Part shown: piece after piece, positions 55,281 through 63,081 of the stretch
Layout of the letters: each line of letters starts with the position of its first letter
Position numbering within the stretch: the stretch's first letter is position 1
NCBI RefSeq assembly: GCF_012163145.1
Contig: NZ_JAAVTX010000001.1
Location: 124,001-188,000 of the forward strand
Origin: Falsiroseomonas frigidaquae
GTDB lineage: Bacteria; Pseudomonadota; Alphaproteobacteria; Acetobacterales; Acetobacteraceae
Direction of reading: 5' to 3'
DNA length: 64,000 bases
The notes under the pieces: generated by a model
The model's input: the letters and a program-made list of their open reading frames with translations, nothing else
Database searches by the model: none
What the model was told of the DNA's origin: nothing
Position numbers and translations under genes: made by a program

Positions 55281-56329
55281 GCCGCGCCGGCCAGTTCCGC
55301 CAGGCGGCGCGCGAGATCCGGCAAGGCCAGCACCTCCCGCGCCGCGCCGCGTTCGACCACGGCGCCGGGCATGCCCCAGACGACGCTGCTGGCCTGGTCC
55401 TGCGCCAGCACCAGGCCGCCGGCCGCGGCCACCGTGCCGGCACCGGCGCCGCCATCATGGCCCATGCCGGTCAGCACCGCGATCGCGGCCCGCCCACCGA
55501 ACAGCGCGGCGACGCTGCGCAGCATGGGGTCCACCGCCGGCCGGCAGAAATGCTCCGGTGGCGCGTCGGACAGCGTGATGCGCGGTCCCTGCCCCACCAG
55601 CGCCGGGCCCACCAGCATGTGGCTGCCGCCCGGCGCCAGCAGCGCGGTGCCCGGCTCCAGCGCATCCTGCTCCTTCGCCACGCGCACCGGCATCGGGCCG
55701 AGCCGGCTGAGATGCTCGGCCAGCATCGGGATGAAGGCGTCCGGCATGTGCTGGGTGATCAGCACCGGTATGCGCGGCCGGGTGCGGAAGGCGCGGAAGA
55801 TGGTGGACAGCGCCTCCGGCCCGCCGGTCGATGCGCCGATGGCAAGGATGGTCGGTGGCAGGCCCGGCAGCGCCGCCGCCCGCGGCGGGGGCGCAACGGG
55901 CGCCGGCGCGGGCTTCGGGACACGACGCCGCAGCGCGCCATTGCCACGCGCGCGCGCCGTCAGTTCCAGCGCGAAGCGCGCATCCTCCCCCGGCGCGGGC
56001 TTCGCCAGGCAATCGGCGGCGCCGAGGCGCAGCGCCTCCATCGCCGCGCGGCCGCCCTGGGTGGTCAGCGTGGAGACGACGATGACACGCAGCGCCGGGT
56101 CCGCCTGCAGCATCAGCGGCAGCGCCGTCATGCCATCCATCACCGGCATCTCGAGGTCGAGTACCGCGACATCGATGCCGCCGCCGCGGATCGCATCCAC
56201 CGCCTCCCGCCCATTGCGGGCGCGGGAGGTGACGCGAAGCGCCGGATCGGCCTCCAGCATCCGCACCACGGCGGCGCGGGCCACCGCGCTGTCATCGCAG
56301 ACAAGGACGCGCAGTGGCGCGTAGGTCAT
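55277..56329 (-). CDS. cheB: Chemotaxis methylesterase/response regulator CheB
   Basis: A 350-residue protein with an N-terminal receiver (VLVCDDSAVARAAVVRML; phosphoryl-acceptor Asp in VAVLDLEMPVMDG), a linker at about 130-155, and a methylesterase domain with catalytic Ser in AIGASTGGPEAL, His in LITQHMPDAF and Asp in LTGMGHDGG. It removes methyl groups from chemoreceptors for adaptation. Overlaps both neighbours by four bases. Confidence 0.96.
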   Translation of the reverse strand: MTYAPLRVLVCDDSAVARAAVVRMLEADPALRVTSRARNGREAVDAIRGGGIDVAVLDLEMPVMDGMTALPLMLQADPALRVIVVSTLTTQGGRAAMEALRLGAADCLAKPAPGEDARFALELTARARGNGALRRRVPKPAPAPVAPPPRAAALPGLPPTILAIGASTGGPEALSTIFRAFRTRPRIPVLITQHMPDAFIPMLAEHLSRLGPMPVRVAKEQDALEPGTALLAPGGSHMLVGPALVGQGPRITLSDAPPEHFCRPAVDPMLRSVAALFGGRAAIAVLTGMGHDGGAGAGTVAAAGGLVLAQDQASSVVWGMPGAVVERGAAREVLALPDLARRLAELAGAA

Positions 56330-56799
56330 CTGCGACCTTCCAGCACCGCGCAGGCGCCGAACGCCAGCAGGCGGTCGGTGTCCAGTTCGATCAGCAGCTG
56401 ATCATCCAGCCGGTGCACGGCGACGGCGTGTTCACGCCAGGCTCCGCGCAGCGTGGTCGGCACATCGGTGCGCGTCTCCGGCGGAAGGGTCAGCACGTCG
56501 CCCACCGAATCGGCCAGCAGGCTGTACAGCTCCGCCTGCTGTTCCACCACCACGCTCATCCGCTGCGCATCGGCATCCGCCGGCGGCAGGCCCAGGCGTT
56601 CGCGCAGATCGACGGCGGTGACGATGCGGCCGCGCAGGTTCAACACCCCGGCCACGCCGGCGGGGGCCATCGGCACGCGGGCGATGCGCTCGCAGCGGAT
56701 CACGTCGCGGATCCGCGGCACGGGCACACCGCAGAGCCGCCCGCCAACCTCCAGCGTCAGCAGCATCCGCGCCTCATCGGCGACCATGGTCATTTTCAA
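56326..56799 (-). CDS. cheW: Chemotaxis adaptor CheW
   Basis: A 157-residue adaptor connecting CheA with chemoreceptors. Beta-barrel signatures are LCGVPVPRIRDVIRCERIAR, GVAGVLNLRGRIVTAVDLRERLG and SLLADSVGDVLTLP. Overlaps cheA (ATGA) and cheB. No receptor gene is within the window. Confidence 0.94.
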   Translation of the reverse strand: MKMTMVADEARMLLTLEVGGRLCGVPVPRIRDVIRCERIARVPMAPAGVAGVLNLRGRIVTAVDLRERLGLPPADADAQRMSVVVEQQAELYSLLADSVGDVLTLPPETRTDVPTTLRGAWREHAVAVHRLDDQLLIELDTDRLLAFGACAVLEGRR

Positions 56800-59396
56800 G
56801 CCCCTCCGCCGATGGCCCGGGCCAGTGCCTCAAGCACATGGTCGCGGTCGAATTTCGCGACATACTGGGCAAAGCCCGCAACCCGCCCGCGCGCCACGTC
56901 GGCAGGCCCTGCCTTGCCGGTCAGCGCCACCACAGGGATGCGGCTCCACGGACCGTCGCGCCGCATTTCCTGCAGCAGGGCGAAGCCGTCCATGCCCGGC
57001 ATCTCGATGTCGCTGAGCACGCAGTCGAACATCGCACCCTCCTCGCGCAGCGCCAGCGCCTGCGCGGCATCGGCACAGGCCGTCACCTCGTAGCCGGCGG
57101 CGGTCAGGGCGGGCACGACGATCTGCCGGAAGAAGCCGCTATCCTCGACCAGCAGCAGGCGCGGCGCGGTGCCCTGGGACTTGCCGAACCAGCCCGGATC
57201 ACCCAGCCGCAGCCAATAGGCACAGTCGAGCACATCCGTGGCCCGGCCCGCGACGATGGCAACGCCAAGGAAGCCCGGCACCGCATCAGACGGCCGCAAC
57301 ACCAGCGTTTCCTCCAGCACGTCGATGATCTCGTCCACCATCAGGCCGAGCTGGCGCGCGCCATCCTGGAACACCAGAACGGGCTGGCTGCCCTGCGGCC
57401 CCGGAGCATTCCACGGGCCGATCGGCACCAGCGGCATCAGCTGGCCGCGATGCTGCGCCGTCGGCCGGCCGCCCGCCGTCTCGATGCTGGCGCCCGGCAG
57501 CGATTCCAGCCGCGCCACGACGCCGAGCGGCACGGCGATCGGCGTGGCGGACCCGCCGGCACGGAACAGCAGCACCTGGGTGCGCGCGGTATCCGCCACG
57601 CGTTCCTCCTGCGCCTCCGCGCTGCCGGCGCCGATGCCGGAGAGCCGCGCGATGCCGGCCGGGTCGAGGATCATGATGATGCTGCCATCGCCGAGGATGG
57701 TGTTGCCGGAGAAGGCGGTCAGGTCGCGCAGGATCGGCGCGACCGGCTTCACCACGATCTCCTCCGTGTCGAAGACGCTGTCCACCAGAATGCCGTAGCG
57801 GCCGGAATCGCCCTGCAGCACGGCGACGAAGCCTTCCACCGCCTGCCCCGCCTCGCGCGGCGCCTCCAGGCCGAGTTGCGGGCCGAGCGCCACCAGCGGC
57901 AGCAGCTGGCCGCGCAGCCGCAGCACCGGGGCCGCATCCAGCCACTCCACCATGATGCCGCCGGCCTTCAGGCCGACCAGTTCCACCACCGTCGCCTGCG
58001 GGATGGCGAAGCGCTCGCCGGCCGATTGCACCACCAGGGCGGAGACGATGGCCAGCGTCAGCGGGATGCGGATGGTGATGGTGGTGCCCTGGCCGGTGAA
58101 GGTCTGCAGATCCACCGTGCCGCCGATGCGCTCGATGTTGCTGCGGACCACGTCCATGCCGACGCCGCGGCCGGAGACGGCGGTGATCGCCTCCGCGGTG
58201 GAGAAGCCGGCGCGGAAGACGAAGCGCGCGACATCCTCCTCGCGCATCCCGGCCAGTTCCGCCTCCGTCGCCAGGCCGCGTTCCAGGGCGCGGGCGCGGA
58301 CGCGGGCCAGGTCCAGGCCACGCCCGTCATCGCTGATCTCGATGACGATGCGCCCGCCTTCCTGCCGCGCGGAGAGGTTGATGCGGCCGATCTCGGGCTT
58401 GCCCGCCAGGCGGCGCGCCTCCGGCGCCTCCAGCCCATGGTCGCAGCTGTTGCGGACGATATGGGTCAGCGGGTCGCGGATCGATTCCAGGACCTGTCGG
58501 TCCAGCTCGGTATCGCCGCCGGACATCGCGAGGTCGATGCGCTTGCCGAGTTCGGCGCCAAGGTCGCGCACGATGCGCGGCAGCGCGCCCCAGGCGGCCG
58601 AGACCGGCTGCATGCGCGTCTTCATCACGCCTTCCTGCAGGTCCGAGGTGATGCGCGACAGGCGGCCGAGCGGCGCGGCGAAGGGCGAGGTGGTCTCGCT
58701 GCGCGCAATCTGCAGCAGCTGGTTGCGCACCAGCACCAGCTCGGAGGCCAGCGTCATCAGATCGTCCAGCACGCCGAGCGAGACCCGGATGCTGGTGGCG
58801 GCGGGCGCGGCGCCGGATGCGGCCGGTGCGGCTGGCGTGGCTGCCGATGCGGTTGCGGTTGCGGCTGCGGTTGCGGTTGCGGGCGCCGGCGCGACGGCCG
58901 GTTCCTCCACCAGCGTCGCGGCCGCGACCTCGGCCGGCCCCTCGGGCAGCTCGATGGCCGACACTTCCATGGCCGGCAACGCGATGTCCGGTTCCAGTGC
59001 CGTCCGGGCGCCGTCGCCACCGGCCGCCGCGGCGGCATCCAGCGCCGCCACCAGGGCGGTGTCGTCGCCCTCGGGCTCCACGCCCGTCTCGCCCAGCCCG
59101 TTCAGGATACCGCGGATGGCATCGAGCGCCGCGAGCACGGCGGTAACGCCGGCCGGCGTCACCGGTGCCTCCCCGTCCCGGTACAGGCCGAGCAGGTTTT
59201 CCGCCGCATGCGCCACGGCGCCAAGCCGGTGCAAGGCGAGGAAGCCGGCCGCTCCCTTCACGCTGTGGACGGCGCGGAAGATGCGGGCGAGCGTCTCCGC
59301 ATCGCCACCCTGCCGCTCCAGCACCACCAGGGCGGTGTCGAGGTCCGCCACTGCCTCGGTGGTCTCGGCGAGGAATTCTGCGAGCAGGTCGTCCAT
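56796..59396 (-). CDS. cheA: Hybrid chemotaxis histidine kinase CheA with CheW-like and receiver domains
   Basis: An 866-residue kinase. The HPt domain has His44 in IFRAVHSVKGAAGF; an Ala/Thr/Pro-rich linker (about 105-200) takes the place of a recognisable P2 domain. P3 dimerisation follows (about 205-265), then the HATPase (NSCDHGLE, SDDGRGLDL, GRGVGMDVV), two CheW-like regulatory regions (about 460-600 and 630-735), and a C-terminal receiver (about 745-860) with acceptor Asp in VLSDIEMPGMDG. A receiver on CheA can act as phosphate sink. The ATG at 59396 is chosen; a TTG at 59429 would add 11 residues. Confidence 0.95.
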   Translation of the reverse strand: MDDLLAEFLAETTEAVADLDTALVVLERQGGDAETLARIFRAVHSVKGAAGFLALHRLGAVAHAAENLLGLYRDGEAPVTPAGVTAVLAALDAIRGILNGLGETGVEPEGDDTALVAALDAAAAAGGDGARTALEPDIALPAMEVSAIELPEGPAEVAAATLVEEPAVAPAPATATAAATATASAATPAAPAASGAAPAATSIRVSLGVLDDLMTLASELVLVRNQLLQIARSETTSPFAAPLGRLSRITSDLQEGVMKTRMQPVSAAWGALPRIVRDLGAELGKRIDLAMSGGDTELDRQVLESIRDPLTHIVRNSCDHGLEAPEARRLAGKPEIGRINLSARQEGGRIVIEISDDGRGLDLARVRARALERGLATEAELAGMREEDVARFVFRAGFSTAEAITAVSGRGVGMDVVRSNIERIGGTVDLQTFTGQGTTITIRIPLTLAIVSALVVQSAGERFAIPQATVVELVGLKAGGIMVEWLDAAPVLRLRGQLLPLVALGPQLGLEAPREAGQAVEGFVAVLQGDSGRYGILVDSVFDTEEIVVKPVAPILRDLTAFSGNTILGDGSIIMILDPAGIARLSGIGAGSAEAQEERVADTARTQVLLFRAGGSATPIAVPLGVVARLESLPGASIETAGGRPTAQHRGQLMPLVPIGPWNAPGPQGSQPVLVFQDGARQLGLMVDEIIDVLEETLVLRPSDAVPGFLGVAIVAGRATDVLDCAYWLRLGDPGWFGKSQGTAPRLLLVEDSGFFRQIVVPALTAAGYEVTACADAAQALALREEGAMFDCVLSDIEMPGMDGFALLQEMRRDGPWSRIPVVALTGKAGPADVARGRVAGFAQYVAKFDRDHVLEALARAIGGGA
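58849..58878 (-). repeat. 6-bp tandem repeat x5 in the cheA linker
   Basis: Five copies of GCGGTT (one variant GCGGCT) on the plus strand encode five Ala-Thr/Ala-Ala pairs in the linker between HPt and dimerisation domains. Slippage would change linker length in steps of two residues without breaking the frame. Confidence 0.85.
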
Positions 59397-59480
59397 CGGA
59401 AATCCCGCGGTTTCGGTCACGGGATGCAATCGCAGGCGTTTGGAGCCAGCCTGTTAATCGGCTCCGGAACAGCGCAGGCA

Positions 59481-59530
59481 GAACCCGGCAGATGGTCAAC
59501 AACTGGTCAACATGAACCCGGCAGTCTGCC
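59481..59530. promoter_or_regulatory. Repeat-rich part of the cheA/fliC divergent intergenic region
   Basis: In the 293-bp gap between cheA and fliC, GAACCCGGCAG occurs at 59481-59491 and 59514-59524 (33 bp apart, about three helical turns). TGGTCAACA occurs at 59493-59501 and 59504-59512 (11 bp apart). GGCAG-T-CTGCC (59520-59530) is a palindrome. This looks like a regulator-binding region; I did not find a convincing sigma28 or sigma54 promoter. fliC has AGGAG at 59675-59679 as ribosome-binding site. Confidence 0.5.
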
Positions 59531-59689
59531 GCTACCGCCGCCCCAGGATCGGGCGGAAGTGGGTGGTACCGCGGATGATGCCGACGGTGATCGTCCGTAT
59601 CCAGGGTGGCTCGGTTCCCCAGAAAGTGGGCCGCAGCTGCCGCGCCGGCGGAAGATCCGCTGGCGAAGTCGCAATAGGAGCGACGACCA

Positions 59690-60592
59690 ATGGCCATGAA
59701 CTCAATCAACACCAACAATGGCGCGCTGATCGCCCTGCAGGCGCTCAACCGCACCAACGACGAGATGGCGGTGACGCAGAAGCGCGTCGCCACCGGCCTG
59801 CGCGTCGCCGACGCGAAGGACGATGGCGCGGCCTATGCGGTTGCCCAGCAGGTCCGTGCCGACATGTCCGCCCTGACCTCCGCCAACGAACAGCTTGGCG
59901 GTTCCAAGGGCATCCTGGACACGACGCTGGCGGGCCTGAAGAAGGTCTCGGACACCATGACCGAGATCAAGGGCGTGCTCGAGAAGCTCGGCGACAGCCG
60001 GGTGGCGGGCGAGGAGCGCACCAGCTACAATTCCCAGTTCGCGGCCCTGGTGAACAAGGTGAATCGCTTCGTCGGCGATGCCACCTACAACGGCAGCACC
60101 CTGCTCACCACCGATGACATGGCCGGCACGGCCATCACCGCGGTCCGCAACGAGCGCGGCGACGGCTACACCATCGCCACGACTGCCGGTGCCGGCCTGA
60201 CCTTCGACGACGCGATCAACGTGACGGAAGCCGGCACGACCGCCGATGCGGACTTCACCTCGGCACTGACCGCCGAGGAAGCCCGCGCCATGCTGGGCAG
60301 CGCCGACGACGCTGCCTCGCTCGGTACCAACAAGCTGTTCTCCACCGTGCAGACGGCGGTGAACAACGCGATGAACCAGTACGGCAGCGACAGCAAGTAT
60401 GTCGACGCCCAGGTCTCCTACAACAAGGAGAAGCTGGACGCGCTGGAGGGCGGCCTGGGCTCGCTGATCGACGCCGACCTGGCGAAGGAAAGCGCGCGCA
60501 TGCAGTCCCTGCAGATCCGCCAGCAGCTCGGCACCCAGTCGCTGAGCATGGCGAACCAGGCGCCGCAGGCCCTGCTGAAGCTGTTCGGCTGA
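59690..60592 (+). CDS. fliC: Flagellin
   Basis: A 300-residue filament subunit without cysteine. Conserved D0/D1 N-terminus: ALNRTNDEMAVTQKRVATGLRVADAKDDGAAYAV region (about 18-51); C-terminus: LIDADLAKESARMQSLQIRQ then QLGTQSLSMANQAPQALLKLFG. The variable middle is small (about 135-215), as in other alphaproteobacterial flagellins. It is monocistronic or weakly coupled to flaF-flbT because a strong hairpin follows. It is the only flagellin gene in the window. Confidence 0.97.
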   Translation: MAMNSINTNNGALIALQALNRTNDEMAVTQKRVATGLRVADAKDDGAAYAVAQQVRADMSALTSANEQLGGSKGILDTTLAGLKKVSDTMTEIKGVLEKLGDSRVAGEERTSYNSQFAALVNKVNRFVGDATYNGSTLLTTDDMAGTAITAVRNERGDGYTIATTAGAGLTFDDAINVTEAGTTADADFTSALTAEEARAMLGSADDAASLGTNKLFSTVQTAVNNAMNQYGSDSKYVDAQVSYNKEKLDALEGGLGSLIDADLAKESARMQSLQIRQQLGTQSLSMANQAPQALLKLFG

Positions 60593-60600
60593 CATCGACA

Positions 60601-60632
60601 GGCGCCGGCCCGGATCATCCCGGGCCGGCGCC
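60601..60632 (+). terminator. Strong stem-loop after flagellin
   Basis: A perfect 13-bp GC-rich stem (60601-60613 with 60620-60632; loop ATCATC), 8 bp after the fliC stop. No T-tract follows, so it may stabilise the flagellin mRNA or terminate it with a factor. Confidence 0.7.
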
Positions 60633-60704
60633 GCCTCGCCCCACCACCCTTGAACCCAGATGGGCGATCGTACCGCCCCACTCTCAAAAGGAGAGGCCGG
60701 CCCG

Positions 60705-61094
60705 ATGCTCTCCGAGGCCCAGATTCCGCAGCACGCCCCGCCCGCGGCCGCCTTCCGTGCCTATGGCGCAACCCGTTCCGCACGCTCGCAGCGGGAACAG
60801 GAGGCGGACATCTTCCGGATCCTGGCCGGGCGCCTGCGCGCCGCGCTGCGCGACGGTGGCGAGATTGCCGCCGTGCGCGCCGCGGCCGATGCGCGCCGTG
60901 TCTTCACCGCGGTCGAGACACTGGTCCTGCACCCGTCCTCGCCACTGCCGCGCGAGCTTCGCCTGGGCATTGGTTCCGTCGCCCGCGCAGCCCTGCGCGC
61001 GGTGGAGGAACCGCAGCCCGACCTCAATTTCCTTGCGGCCATCGCGGATGATTTCGCGGCCGGGCTGCAGCAGCGACCGGGACACGCGCCATGA
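60705..61094 (+). CDS. flaF: Flagellar biosynthesis regulator FlaF
   Basis: A 129-residue helical protein. Typical features are AYGATRSARSQREQEADIFR at the N-terminal side and RELRLGIGSVARAALRAVEE. In Caulobacter FlaF is needed for flagellin translation and secretion and counteracts FlbT. AAAGGAGAGG lies upstream of the ATG at 60705; an in-frame ATG at 60660 lacks such a site. The end overlaps flbT (ATGA). Confidence 0.92.
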   Translation: MLSEAQIPQHAPPAAAFRAYGATRSARSQREQEADIFRILAGRLRAALRDGGEIAAVRAAADARRVFTAVETLVLHPSSPLPRELRLGIGSVARAALRAVEEPQPDLNFLAAIADDFAAGLQQRPGHAP

Positions 61095-61546
61095 CCGCCA
61101 CAGCCCAGGACCTCACAGGCCAGGACCAGCGTCCGCGCAGCAGCCGCCTGGTCCTGGAATTCCGTGCCGGCGACAAGATGCTGGTGAACGGGGCTGCGCT
61201 GCAGTTCCGCACCCGCGCCTCCGTCGTGCTCTCCAACCGGGTGCGCTTCCTGTTCGGCAAGCAGATCCTGGCGCCGGAAGACGCCTGCACGCCGGCGCGG
61301 CGCATCTATTTCGCCGTACAGGCCGCCTATGTGTGCGAGGACCATGAGCGGCCGCACTTCCTGGAGATCGCCCGCGGTCTGGCAAATGAGTATGCCGAGG
61401 CCACCACCTCCGCCACCGCACGTCGCCTGCTGGCGGATTCCATCGCGGATCTCGAGGCCGGCAATTGCTGGGAGGCGATGCGCCGCATTCGCGACCTGTT
61501 CGCGCATGACGACACGGTGCTGGCCGCGCCGCCTGCGGAGTGCTGA
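61091..61546 (+). CDS. flbT: Flagellin mRNA repressor FlbT
   Basis: A 151-residue protein of the FlbT family. In Caulobacter it binds the 5' leader of flagellin mRNA and blocks translation until hook completion. Blocks are LVLEFRAGDKMLVNGAALQF and RRIYFAVQAAYVC. The placement directly after flaF and fliC, in one direction, makes the 5' region before the fliC ATG (59690) the likely target. Confidence 0.92.
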   Translation: MTATAQDLTGQDQRPRSSRLVLEFRAGDKMLVNGAALQFRTRASVVLSNRVRFLFGKQILAPEDACTPARRIYFAVQAAYVCEDHERPHFLEIARGLANEYAEATTSATARRLLADSIADLEAGNCWEAMRRIRDLFAHDDTVLAAPPAEC

Positions 61547-61547
61547 C

Positions 61548-62336
61548 ATGATCCAGCTCAGCGGCAGCCAGCTCCTGATGATCCTCGGCGCCGGGGAGAC
61601 CACGGCGCCGACGCTGGGCCCGACCGAGCGCATCGGCCTGTTCAAGACCAGCGTCGCCAACCTGGACCGGGAAACGGCGCGGCTGCAGAAGGATCCGCAG
61701 GTGGTGCGGGACCTCGCACGGCTGGACCGCGCGATCGACAAGGCGAAGTCGCCGGAGGACCTGTTCAAGGATCCGGAGGCGGTGCGCGTGCTGCTGCAGG
61801 GACTCGGCCTGGCGGACCAGGCGGCCAATGTCGGCCTGGCGAAGGCGGCACTGCTATCCGACCCCAAGGACGCGAAATCCCTCGCCGCGCGGCTGCCGGA
61901 TACGCGGTGGAAGACCGCCGCCGCGCAGCTCGACTTCGCCGGCACCGGCATGGACACGCTGCGAGGCACCGCGCTGCGGGAGACGATCGCCAAGGGCCTG
62001 GTGGACTACAAGCGCCTGACCAAGATCGGCGAGCAGAGCGAGGCGGTGGCAGACGCGCTGTATCTGCGGAACATGCCGGAAGGCACCACGCCCAACGTCT
62101 ATGACGTGCTCGGCAACAAGGTGCTGCGCCGCATCGCCACCACGCTTGCCGGCCTGCCGAAGGAACTCGCCCTGCAGGGGGTGGAGGCGCAGGCGCGCAG
62201 CCTGGAACGGGGCATCAAGCTCGCGGACTTCGCCGACCCGCGCAAACGCGAGGTGCTGATCCAGCGCTACCTCGCCGTGGCGGCGGATACCGCCACCGCC
62301 AACGACCCGCTCGCCGGCCTCGGCATCACCCTGTAA
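61548..62336 (+). CDS. DUF1217-family flagellar-associated protein
   Basis: A 262-residue soluble helical protein. Features are FKTSVANLDRETARLQKDPQ, and YLRNMPEGTTPNVYDVLGNK with VLRRIATTLAGLP following. I recall this as DUF1217, commonly encoded in alphaproteobacterial flagellar clusters with unknown role. It begins 1 bp after the flbT stop. Its last 11 bases overlap the end of flhG on the opposite strand. Confidence 0.8.
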   Translation: MIQLSGSQLLMILGAGETTAPTLGPTERIGLFKTSVANLDRETARLQKDPQVVRDLARLDRAIDKAKSPEDLFKDPEAVRVLLQGLGLADQAANVGLAKAALLSDPKDAKSLAARLPDTRWKTAAAQLDFAGTGMDTLRGTALRETIAKGLVDYKRLTKIGEQSEAVADALYLRNMPEGTTPNVYDVLGNKVLRRIATTLAGLPKELALQGVEAQARSLERGIKLADFADPRKREVLIQRYLAVAADTATANDPLAGLGITL

Positions 62337-63081
62337 GGTCGAGCTGGCGCGCCAGCGCCACGGTATCCATCGCCGCCATCGAATTCGGGTAGCGGCACAG
62401 CAGCGGCGCCTGGCGGCGAATCGCATCGGCCACGCGGTCGTCGCGGCGCAGGATCCCGGCCACCGGGATGTCACGCAGCAGGAAGGTCTGGCAGGCGCGC
62501 TGCAGCGTCACGCCCGTGCGCCGGCCGGCCTGTTCGTCCCGCGCCTGGTTGATGACGATGCGCGCATCGCCATCCAGCCGGTCGTGGCCATACAGCTTCA
62601 GCACGGCATAGGCATCCGTCAGGCTGGTCGGTTCATCCGTCGCGACCACCAGCAGCGTATCCGCCAGCGCGGCGAGGCGTCGCGTCGCCGCGCTCAGCCC
62701 GGCGCCGAGATCCAGCACCACCGCATCCCAGCCCAGCGTAGCATCGCGCAGCATTTCGCCGACCCGTTCCACAGCCTCCGGCTTCAGCTCGGCTAGGCCG
62801 CCGCTGCCGGAACGGCCCGGCATCACATCGAAGCCAGCCTCCTCATGCCGCAGCACGGCACTCTCGAAGCTGCAGCGGCCGGTGAGCACGCCGAACATGT
62901 CCCGCACCGGTTGCAGGCCAAGCTGGACATCCACATTGGCCAGTCCGAAATCACCATCCACCAGCAGCACGCGCAGGCCTCGCTGTGCCAGGGCCTGTGA
63001 CAGGGTGATGGACAGCCAGGTCTTGCCGACGCCCCCCTTGCCGGAGGCAATGGCGACGATACGGCCGCGTAATGCGGTCAT
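62326..63081 (-). CDS. flhG: MinD-like ATPase FlhG (FleN)
   Basis: A 251-residue deviant-Walker ATPase that limits flagellar number. The P-loop is ASGKGGVGKTWLS, switch regions LLVDGDFGLANVDVQLG and VVLDLGAGLS. An N-terminal extension with the DQAxxLR FlhF-activating motif found in other FlhG proteins is not present (the protein begins MTALRGRIVAIASGKGG). The C-terminal membrane-targeting helix is plausible (AAMDTVALARQLDL). Overlaps flhF by ATGA. Confidence 0.9.
   Translation of the reverse strand: MTALRGRIVAIASGKGGVGKTWLSITLSQALAQRGLRVLLVDGDFGLANVDVQLGLQPVRDMFGVLTGRCSFESAVLRHEEAGFDVMPGRSGSGGLAELKPEAVERVGEMLRDATLGWDAVVLDLGAGLSAATRRLAALADTLLVVATDEPTSLTDAYAVLKLYGHDRLDGDARIVINQARDEQAGRRTGVTLQRACQTFLLRDIPVAGILRRDDRVADAIRRQAPLLCRYPNSMAAMDTVALARQLDLTG

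Noticed and set aside
56838-59699. Open frame of 953 codons on the plus strand
   Set aside because: Antisense to cheA with His/Arg/Gln/Ala-rich low-complexity translation; no motif and no promoter.
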